Source: Gemmatimonadota bacterium
Lineage (GTDB): Bacteria; GCA-2686955
Assembly: GCA_002686955.1 (NCBI GenBank)
Contig: NYZA01000218.1
Coordinates: 1-7,660, forward strand
Length of the DNA: 7,660 nucleotides
Direction: 5' to 3'
Both the position numbers and the translations under genes were made by a program. The notes under the pieces are model-generated. The model was not told the origin of the DNA and did no database searches. It saw only the letters and a list, made by a program, of their open reading frames with translations. Of this stretch, positions 1 to 6,232 are shown piece after piece (position 1 is the stretch's first letter; each line of letters begins with the position of its first letter).

Positions 1-121
1 GCGACGTGCAACCAGCACGCCTCCGCGCGAAACGGTGCGAAGCACCGCCAGGGCACGAATCTGCGCCGCCTCGCGACGAAAGTTGGTGAGAAAGGCGGGC
101 TAGTGATTGTCCGTCGATCGA
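1..121. other. Left-edge sequence without an assignable gene
   Basis: Nothing can be firmly assigned here. On the minus strand one frame stays open from just after an in-frame TAG near position 110 to the left edge, reading roughly LTNFRREAAQIRALAVLRTV. That is protein-like in composition, but it has no ATG, only a possible GTG, and no visible ribosome binding site, so I cannot call it a gene. On the plus strand another frame ends in TAG at 101-103 and could be the tail of a gene entering from the left. It shows no recognisable motif. No stem-loop terminator is evident after the amidohydrolase stop at 122-124; the short palindrome TCGATCGA is not followed by a U-tract. Confidence 0.3.
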
Positions 122-3100
122 TCATCTGCGCATCGGACGATTCCGATACCGCTCCCAGAGCCGGGTCTGTTTGCTTTCTAGGGGAACTCGCCGCCCACCG
201 ATGAAGAGATGCTCGATCCGTGTGCGTATATCTAGGGGGTCGCCGGTCGTGACGATCAGGCTGGCATCCATCCCCGCGGCCAACGATCCGATCCGATCAT
301 CCACGCCCAGAATCTCGGCTGGATAGAGGGTGATCGCGCTCAGCGCCTCTTCGGATGACAAACCGAAGGCGGCCGAGGATGCCGCCACATAGGGCAGGTT
401 CCGCACATTCGAATCCCAGGCGTAGGTGATGCCGAATCTCACCCCCGCGTCTCGCAGCACCGCCGCGGAGCGGAAGACCGAATCGTATCGATCCCAGTCG
501 CGCGCCGGCAGGCGATGGGCGCCGTCGAGGAGGATCGGAACGCGTCGCTCCGCCAGCCACCGAGCGCAGCGCCAGGCTTGCCGGCCGCCGACGATGACCG
601 GCGCCAGCTCTTGCTCCGTCGCCCAGCGCACGGCCGCCTTGATTTGGCCGGCCTCATTGGCCTCGATCAGCACCGGACTGGTTCCCGCGATCGCGCCCCG
701 CATCGCCTCCCAGCGGCGGTCTTCCTCGACCGGCGGTCCCGCGCCCTTTTCGGCGGCCGCCCGCGCGGAAATGTAGGCACGGGCCTCGGCAAAGGTGTCG
801 TCGAGCTCGCGGATCGCCCGGCGTCGCTCGGTCCGTTGCTCATCGATCGGCGTCTTCGCCTCTTCCGAGTAGTCGATCGCCACCGACGGAAACACGATGT
901 TCAGTCCCGCCGGCGCCAGAAGGGTCATCTCTTCCCAGGTCCAACCGTCGAGCTGAATCACTGCCGAGCTGCCGGAGATCAGCCCCCCTTTGGGACGACA
1001 GAGTGCGTGCGTGATGCCGTTCAGCCGGGCAACCGGGATCAGATCCGAATCTGGGTTGAGGCCTACTTCCGCGCGAATCTCGGGCCGAACCCGTCCAACC
1101 TCATCGATATCGTTGCTGGCTCGTACCGCGTCGATCTCGACCAATCCCAGATGGGTCTTGGCGTCGAAAAGCCCGGGATAGATGTGCAGTCCCTCGACAT
1201 CGATCTCCTTCGTTCCAGCGGGAATCGGAAAGTCGTTGCCCACCGCGATGATCTCGCCGCCGCGCATCAGAAGAACGCCACCACGCAGCGGTGTACCGAC
1301 CATCGTATGCACGGTGCCGCCGACCAGCGCGGTCGTTTTCATTCCCGCCCCGTCGCCCAGAGAATGGTCGGTCGAAGCCCGCTGAGAGCGCAGGGCCTGG
1401 CGCACAGCCACCGGAGCGGCGTCGACCACGTCCTCGGTAACCACGCTTTCGGTCGCTCCCGATCGGTCAGCGGCCGCAGCATCACCGTCCTCGTCCTCCT
1501 CCTCGTCTCCCTCTTTCTCCGCGGCGCCCTCGGCCAGCGCGAGCAGCGATTCGTGTTCGGCGCGCAGCTCGGCCTGGATCTCCCGGTCGACGCTCCGATC
1601 GAAATAGAGCTGGCCATCCACCCAGGTCTGATCGCAGACGCTCAGGGTCGATAGGGGGTCGTCGGTCCACAGAGCAAGATCGGCGTCTTTCCCGATCTCG
1701 AGCGAGCCGACGCGGTGGTCGATTCGCAGCTGCCGCGCGGGATTGATCGTCACCAGCGCGAGCGCCTCTTCTTCGCCGAGATCGCCGTACTTGATCGCCT
1801 TTGCCGCCTCGGTGTTCAGACGGCGGGCCATCTCGCCGCTGTCGGAGTTGAACGAAACCGTCACACCGCGCCGTGTCATCAGCGCCCCATTCCACGGAAT
1901 CGCGTCTTTCACTTCGAATTTGTAGGCCCACCAATCGCTGAAAGTCGATGCCCCCGTGCCCGCCGCCGCGATTTCATCGGCGACTTTGTACCCTTCGAGG
2001 GCGTGCTGGAAACAGGCCACCCTGAATCCGAAATCTTCCGCGACGCGAAGAAGCATCAACATTTCATCTTGCCGGTAAGCGTGGCAGTGGATGAAACGTT
2101 CTCCCCGCAGGATCTCGGCGAGTGTCTCGAGCTCGAGATCGATCCGTTGAGGCAAGCGCCCACGCGTCTTCTCCTCCGAGCGCCTCATATAGTCGCGGGC
2201 CGCCGAGAATCGTTCCCGTATGAACGCCTCGACTCCGTTACGTGTCTGGGGGAATCGCGTCGTGTACTTCTCTCCCCAGTTCGACTGCTTCACATTTTCG
2301 CCCAGCGCGAACTTGATCGTCGGTGGTGCCTCGGTGAAGTGAAGCCCATCGGGACCAGTACCCCAGCGAAGTTTGATCGTGGCGTTCTGTCCGCCCATGG
2401 CGTTCGCCGAACCATGCATCAGATGCGATGTCGTCACGCCGCCCGCGAGCTGCCGGTAGATGATCGGCCGGTTGGGATTCAAGACATCGCCGATCCGCAC
2501 TTGCGCGGAGCTCGATTCGGTGCCCTCGTTGACCCCGCCATCGATCGCGATATGGGAATGAGCGTCGATCAGGCCGGGCGTCAGATGCCGGCCGCTTGCA
2601 TCGACCACATGCGCGCCTTTCGGAGCCGAGAGAGATTGCCCGATTTTGTGAATTCGACCCCTCTCGACCAAGAGATCGGCGTGCTCGAGAATTCCCGCCG
2701 AGCTTTGAGTCCAAATCGTGGCGTTCCTGAACAAGGTCTTCCGGGGACTGAGGACGGGACCGGAGGGGCGCGCGGATGCGACCGCGGAGGCCTGCGCCGG
2801 CGGCTCCATCTCCTCTTCCGCGCCCGCTTCGTCTTTCACCTCCGCATCGTGCGCGGCTTCATCGGTGGCCAGAGACCCGGAACCCCAGTGGTGGCGGCCG
2901 TCGATCCACACCGCCAGAATCTGTGTCGCCTCGTCGAAGATCGGTCCGTCGCTTATGAGCAGATCGGCGGCATGTCCCCTCCGGATCGAGCCGGTCCGAC
3001 TCGATACGCCGCAGAGCTCGGCCGGCGTCGTGGTGAGCGCGGCAAGCGCGTCTTCGTGCGACAACCCGGCATCGATCGCCCTGCGTAGTGCAGCGGGGAA

Positions 3101-4144
3101 GTCGGCGGGAGACTCGAGTCCGTGGGTCGTGAGTGCGATCGGCACCTCCGCATCGCGCAGAGCCGCGGCGTTGCCCGACGCGTGATGCCAGCGGCGCAGT
3201 GCTCGCAGAGAGATATGTTGGCGCTCGTCGTCATCCATCTCCTCGACCCGAAGTCGAGCCGGGAATCGGAGCGGCACGATGAAAGGTGCCTTCAGCTTCG
3301 CGAGCTCTTCGAGGTGCTCGTATTCGAGTCCGCTGCCGAGGATTCGGTAGTCGAGCTCCGCCTCGCCGGCGATTCGGGCCGCTCGCAGCGCATCCAGCGC
3401 GTTCGATCCGGCCAGTTCTACTGGTAGATCGCCGTCGAGGGAGGGGAGCAGGGCGCGTAGCCCGCGGTTCCGATCCGGTCGCGGCAGCCGATCGGGAGAG
3501 CGTTCCCAGGCAGCGAGCGCCTCGCGCTGGTGATCGGCGTCGAGCCAGGTCTGCCGAATGAAGGCGATGACCCCCATGAGCGAAGATGGATAGGTTTCGT
3601 CGTTCGGGAGCTCGCGCTGGAATGCGATGACCTGCTGAACCTCGCCCCGGAGCAGATTGGCGCCTGCCTGCCCGTCGGAAAGCGCGACCAACGCCGAGGT
3701 GCCTCGAAAGATGCCGCGATTCGGCGACAGATTCAGTGCGGTGAAACCAAGATCGCGATACGACTTTCTGGCCGCTTCATCGAGCGCGAACGCCCCCGCC
3801 GCCGAAAACTCCGCGCGCATTTCGGCGTGCGGATGTTGATCGCCGCTCGGCTCCCGATCGGCCGCTTCGCCCAACCCTGCCTCGACATGCGCGTCGATCA
3901 ATCCCGAGTAGATCCAATGATCCTCGTGAGACCAGATGCGCGTCCCATCCCCCGCGTCGATCCTCTCCCCGACCGCCCGTATGAGGCCGTCTTCGATCAG
4001 GATCGAAGCGTTCCGCAAGGTGTCGCCGGGCGCGCGGACCACGGTCGCGCCGATCAATGCGTGGCGGCCGGGCGCTTCGGCGGCGGTTGCGCCCTGGGCT
4101 AGGGCGACAAGGGCCGTAAAGAGCGGAATTGAGCGGTGGCGCAT
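122..4144 (-). CDS. Secreted triple-domain amidohydrolase, central domain catalytic
   Basis: A 1340-residue exported protein of the metal-dependent amidohydrolase superfamily; substrate unknown. The start at 4144 is chosen because MRHRSIPLFTALVALAQGATAA is a clear Sec signal (cleavage near residue 21-22), whereas the open frame further upstream encodes only Arg/Pro-rich, non-protein-like sequence. No strong Shine-Dalgarno is visible. Three domains follow: about 28-421, 468-848 and 935-1340, separated by Ala/Glu/Asp-rich linkers (DEEEDED at 880-886). Each ends in the same element: TGSIRRG, VGSLEIG and IGSLAAG, with glycines at 385, 813 and 1286. Domain 2 has the full metal set: H529 and H531, H686 with H688, H714 and D768, plus K611 in a conserved KFALGEN segment. 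Domain 1 reads DAHVEAG (H86, E88) and domain 3 DAKTHLG (K996, H998), so both have lost the HxH pair. The domain 1-2 arrangement resembles known ~1000-residue amidohydrolases and domain 3 resembles separate ~430-residue proteins, suggesting a gene fusion. It is transcribed divergently from the ATPase pair. Confidence 0.9.
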   Translation of the reverse strand: MRHRSIPLFTALVALAQGATAAEAPGRHALIGATVVRAPGDTLRNASILIEDGLIRAVGERIDAGDGTRIWSHEDHWIYSGLIDAHVEAGLGEAADREPSGDQHPHAEMRAEFSAAGAFALDEAARKSYRDLGFTALNLSPNRGIFRGTSALVALSDGQAGANLLRGEVQQVIAFQRELPNDETYPSSLMGVIAFIRQTWLDADHQREALAAWERSPDRLPRPDRNRGLRALLPSLDGDLPVELAGSNALDALRAARIAGEAELDYRILGSGLEYEHLEELAKLKAPFIVPLRFPARLRVEEMDDDERQHISLRALRRWHHASGNAAALRDAEVPIALTTHGLESPADFPAALRRAIDAGLSHEDALAALTTTPAELCGVSSRTGSIRRGHAADLLISDGPIFDEATQILAVWIDGRHHWGSGSLATDEAAHDAEVKDEAGAEEEMEPPAQASAVASARPSGPVLSPRKTLFRNATIWTQSSAGILEHADLLVERGRIHKIGQSLSAPKGAHVVDASGRHLTPGLIDAHSHIAIDGGVNEGTESSSAQVRIGDVLNPNRPIIYRQLAGGVTTSHLMHGSANAMGGQNATIKLRWGTGPDGLHFTEAPPTIKFALGENVKQSNWGEKYTTRFPQTRNGVEAFIRERFSAARDYMRRSEEKTRGRLPQRIDLELETLAEILRGERFIHCHAYRQDEMLMLLRVAEDFGFRVACFQHALEGYKVADEIAAAGTGASTFSDWWAYKFEVKDAIPWNGALMTRRGVTVSFNSDSGEMARRLNTEAAKAIKYGDLGEEEALALVTINPARQLRIDHRVGSLEIGKDADLALWTDDPLSTLSVCDQTWVDGQLYFDRSVDREIQAELRAEHESLLALAEGAAEKEGDEEEDEDGDAAAADRSGATESVVTEDVVDAAPVAVRQALRSQRASTDHSLGDGAGMKTTALVGGTVHTMVGTPLRGGVLLMRGGEIIAVGNDFPIPAGTKEIDVEGLHIYPGLFDAKTHLGLVEIDAVRASNDIDEVGRVRPEIRAEVGLNPDSDLIPVARLNGITHALCRPKGGLISGSSAVIQLDGWTWEEMTLLAPAGLNIVFPSVAIDYSEEAKTPIDEQRTERRRAIRELDDTFAEARAYISARAAAEKGAGPPVEEDRRWEAMRGAIAGTSPVLIEANEAGQIKAAVRWATEQELAPVIVGGRQAWRCARWLAERRVPILLDGAHRLPARDWDRYDSVFRSAAVLRDAGVRFGITYAWDSNVRNLPYVAASSAAFGLSSEEALSAITLYPAEILGVDDRIGSLAAGMDASLIVTTGDPLDIRTRIEHLFIGGRRVPLESKQTRLWERYRNRPMRR

Positions 4145-4163
4145 TGGGGGAGTCCGTTGTTTT

Positions 4164-4185
4164 GGGGGGGAGGGAAGGAGTGGGG
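4164..4185 (+). other. Putative G-quadruplex tract in the amidohydrolase leader
   Basis: Seven consecutive G (4164-4170) are followed by A, GGG (4172-4174), a seven-base loop and GGGG (4182-4185). This can be parsed as four runs of three G with loops of 1, 1 and 7 bases, which fits the usual G3/N1-7 quadruplex pattern. A further G5 run lies at 4146-4150, right against the amidohydrolase start codon. The G-rich strand is the template for the amidohydrolase, so its mRNA leader would be C-rich. Folding and any regulatory role are inference. Confidence 0.4.
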
Positions 4186-4411
4186 AGGATAGCGGGTTCC
4201 CGCGACGGACGAAGTGCGGATGCTCTTCGGCGCGGCGACGAGAAAGGGCCGGACGACAATGTGGGGAAGAGCAACGCGACCGGCGTTGATGCAGCGGCGG
4301 CCGTAATCGACTGCGTTTGTTCCGAGGTGCGCTTTCGCTTTGAGCTAGAATTGCTTCCCTTTTCGGTGCGTGCAAGCGCCGATGATCCCCGCCTGGCGCA
4401 AGCGCCTAGCT

Positions 4412-4418
4412 GAGGTGG
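4412..4418 (+). promoter_or_regulatory. Shine-Dalgarno sequence deciding the ATPase start
   Basis: GAGGTGG lies eight bases before the ATG at 4427. It is the best ribosome binding site near the beginning of the ATPase frame. In-frame GTG at 4370 and ATG at 4382 lack a comparable site, and the residues they would add do not resemble the family N-terminus. This supports initiation at 4427. Confidence 0.7.
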
Positions 4419-4426
4419 ACCCTGCG

Positions 4427-5578
4427 ATGAGCAAAGATCCAAGATTCAGCAGCCTGCACATGCAGAACTGGAAGAATTTCGCTGGGGTCGAAATCGCCAT
4501 CCAGAATCGCCTCTTCTTGGTGGGCCCCAATGCGTCGGGTAAGTCGAATCTCCTCGACGTGTTCCGATTCCTTGAGGACCTGGCCTCCTCGGGAGGTGGG
4601 TTTCAAGAGGCAATCCGGCGCCGCGGCGGCGTCAGCGCCATTCGCTGCCTGGCGGCGCGGCGCCACCCGGACGTGGAGATCCGCGTCGAAGTTCAATCGA
4701 CGGGCGACGAGTCGCGATGGTCCTATTCGCTGGCGTTCCACCAGGACAGGCAGGGACGTCCGCTCGTGCGCTCCGAGAGCGTGCGGCGAGGCGAGGAGGT
4801 GCTGCTGGATCGCCCTGACAGCGAAGACCGGAGTGACCCGGAACGCCTGACCCAGACCCACCTCGAGCAGGTGAACGTCAATCGTGAGTTTCGAGATCTC
4901 TCCACGCTCTTTGCGTCCGTCCGTTATCTACACATCGTCCCGCAGTTGGTTCGCGAACCGGATCGTTCCATCGGCCGTGAGGGCGATCCCTACGGTGGCG
5001 ACTTCCTGGAGCAAGTAGCGGGAACCCCGGAACGTACACAGAAGGCGCGGCTGCGGCACATTCGCGACGCTCTTCGCGTTGCAGTGCCTCAGCTTGAGGA
5101 GATCGAGCTCACACGCGACAAGCGGGGCATGCCGCACCTTCGGGGCAAGTATGGGCATTGGCGGCCCCAGGGCGCCTGGCAGACAGAGGAGCAATTCTCG
5201 GACGGCACACTGCGACTCCTGGGCCTGCTCTGGGTGGCGATGGACAAAGAGGGTCCGCTGCTCTTGGAGGAACCCGAACTGTCGCTTCATCCCGAGATCG
5301 TGCGGGTTCTGCCTCAGATGTTGGCGCGGGCTCAGCGCCGGACCGGGAGACAGGTCTTCCTCAGCACTCACGCGCCGGAGCTTCTCCGTGACGACGGTAT
5401 CGGTATGGACGAGGTTCTTCTTCTCGAGCCGGGCAGCGAGGGCACGACGGTCGAGCCCGCCGGTTCGAGCCGGGAGATTCGCGACCTGCTCGACGGCGGT
5501 CTGACCCTCGCCGACATCGTGATTCCCAAGACTCGGCCGCCGAGCGCCGAGCAGTTGGCCTTGTTCGGGAACGATTGA
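4427..5578 (+). CDS. RecF/OLD-like AAA ATPase (AAA_21 type), partner of a TOPRIM-like protein
   Basis: A 383-residue cytoplasmic ATPase of the ABC-like RecF/SMC/OLD group, probably close to the AAA_21 predicted ATPases (COG4637-like). The N-terminal strand SLHMQNWKNF leads into Walker A GPNASGKS at 33-40. A long insertion (about 60-250) includes YLHIVPQLVREPDR, typical of the group. The signature-like FSDGTLR begins at F257, Walker B LLLEEPELSLHP has catalytic E281/E282, and the H-loop is STH with H315. All nucleotide-binding elements are therefore present and the protein should hydrolyse ATP as a dimer. There is no C-terminal TOPRIM domain as in OLD or GajA; the next gene appears to supply it. 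The tail ends AEQLALFGND, and QLALF (376-380) matches the sliding-clamp-binding pattern. Its stop overlaps the next start (TGATG), a sign of translational coupling. A role in defence or DNA damage is inference from architecture. Confidence 0.88.
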   Translation: MSKDPRFSSLHMQNWKNFAGVEIAIQNRLFLVGPNASGKSNLLDVFRFLEDLASSGGGFQEAIRRRGGVSAIRCLAARRHPDVEIRVEVQSTGDESRWSYSLAFHQDRQGRPLVRSESVRRGEEVLLDRPDSEDRSDPERLTQTHLEQVNVNREFRDLSTLFASVRYLHIVPQLVREPDRSIGREGDPYGGDFLEQVAGTPERTQKARLRHIRDALRVAVPQLEEIELTRDKRGMPHLRGKYGHWRPQGAWQTEEQFSDGTLRLLGLLWVAMDKEGPLLLEEPELSLHPEIVRVLPQMLARAQRRTGRQVFLSTHAPELLRDDGIGMDEVLLLEPGSEGTTVEPAGSSREIRDLLDGGLTLADIVIPKTRPPSAEQLALFGND

Positions 5579-6186
5579 TGATGGACGCCCCGGCAATCCT
5601 CTCGGCGGCTGTCGAAGGCATAGTCGATGAGGCGGTTGTTCGACGACTGATCGTCGATGCCGGCGGCCGGCCGGGAACGGTGTATGGAAGGAACGGCAAG
5701 CAGGCGCTACGGCAGAAGATCGATGGCTACAACAATGCCGCGCTCCGTGCGCCTTGGATCGTAGTTGTGGATCTGGACCACGAATGTGACTGTGCGCCAC
5801 GCCTTCGCGAGGCATGGCTTCCCCGACCAGCGCCCCACCTCTGCTTTCGCGTCGCCGTCCGCGCCATCGAGGCCTGGCTGATGGCCGATGCCGAGACGCT
5901 GGCCCCGTTCCTCGGCGTGGGTCGGAGCCATGTGCCACGCGATCCCGAGGCCGCGGCTGATCCGAAACGAGAGTTGATCGACTTGGCCCGCCGTTCTCGC
6001 CGCCGGGCGATCCGGGAGGATATGGTGCCTCGCGAGGGGAGCGGCCGACGGGTCGGGCCAGCCTATTCATCGACGCTCATAGAATACGTGGGGACGAGAT
6101 GGCGCCCCAAGACTGCCGCGAGGCACGCTAAGAGTCTTCGGAGAGCCATCGCCTGCCTGGAGAGGCTGATCGGGGCGGGCGCATGA
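5578..6186 (+). CDS. TOPRIM-like DUF4276-type protein coupled to the ATPase
   Basis: A 202-residue protein I place, from memory of the family, with DUF4276-type TOPRIM-like proteins. The visible pattern fits a TOPRIM fold: a first strand ending VEG with E13 followed by D17/E18, then a hydrophobic strand IVVVDLD with D65 and D67 followed by E69 and D71. FRVAVRAIEAWLMAD (E98, W100) is characteristic of the family, as is the later basic segment with SRRRAIRED and PREGSGRRVGP (about 140-161). Such acidic clusters bind Mg2+ in topoisomerases, primases and OLD nucleases, so nuclease activity is plausible but unproven. The ATG at 5578 shares its A with the ATPase TGA; CGGGA at 5566-5570 is a modest ribosome binding site. 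ATG at 5581 and TTG at 5575 are less likely starts. One-to-one coupling implies a complex with the ATPase. It is shorter than OLD-family TOPRIM regions and has no ATPase of its own. Confidence 0.75.
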   Translation: MMDAPAILSAAVEGIVDEAVVRRLIVDAGGRPGTVYGRNGKQALRQKIDGYNNAALRAPWIVVVDLDHECDCAPRLREAWLPRPAPHLCFRVAVRAIEAWLMADAETLAPFLGVGRSHVPRDPEAAADPKRELIDLARRSRRRAIREDMVPREGSGRRVGPAYSSTLIEYVGTRWRPKTAARHAKSLRRAIACLERLIGAGA

Positions 6187-6232
6187 TCCGCACGCGCGAC
6201 CCGCACACGGCAAATGACCGAGCGAGCGTCTC

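Larger units (their letters stand above)
4145..4426. promoter_or_regulatory. Divergent intergenic region between amidohydrolase and ATPase genes
   Basis: This 282-bp region separates two outward-reading genes and must carry promoters for both directions unless the ATPase pair is read from further left. Toward the ATPase, TAGAAT at 4346-4351 matches the bacterial -10 consensus at five of six positions, but no good -35 box lies 16-18 bases upstream. Toward the amidohydrolase, TATCCT on the minus strand near 4186-4191 is a weak -10-like sequence, also without a clear -35. Open frames cross the region on both strands. I regard them as products of high G+C because they lack recognisable domains and one encodes only Arg/Pro/Ser-rich sequence. 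No clear operator palindrome or riboswitch was seen. Confidence 0.5.

Noticed and set aside
108-124. Possible terminator formed by the repeated GATC palindrome after the amidohydrolase stop
   Set aside because: The self-complementary stretch is only about eight bases, has no loop and no U-tract.
515-1654. Plus-strand open frame of 379 codons opposite the amidohydrolase
   Set aside because: It lies antisense to domain 3 and the linker, which carry recognisable family motifs. Its translation shows no domain and is Arg/Gly/Asp-rich, as expected from a high-G+C shadow frame.
1715-3088. Plus-strand open frame of 457 codons opposite amidohydrolase domain 2
   Set aside because: The opposite strand encodes the metal-binding histidines and conserved loops of the active domain. 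The antisense translation has no recognisable motif and no ribosome binding site.
4145-4375. 77-residue N-terminal extension of the amidohydrolase
   Set aside because: The extension is Arg/Pro/Ser-rich and would bury the clear Sec signal that starts at 4144, so I treat it as untranslated leader.
4370-4426. Earlier GTG (4370) or ATG (4382) start for the ATPase
   Set aside because: Neither has a good ribosome binding site, while ATG 4427 has GAGGTGG at proper spacing and gives the usual family N-terminus.
4928-6070. Minus-strand open frame of 380 codons across the ATPase and TOPRIM-like genes
   Set aside because: It spans the overlap of two genes with clear motifs on the plus strand, and its own translation is Arg/Pro-rich without domains.
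4427-6186. Calling the ATPase-TOPRIM pair PARIS or Gabija
   Set aside because: PARIS AriB is DUF4435 and the small protein here looks like DUF4276. Gabija has ATPase and TOPRIM in one chain plus a UvrD-like helicase, which is absent here.
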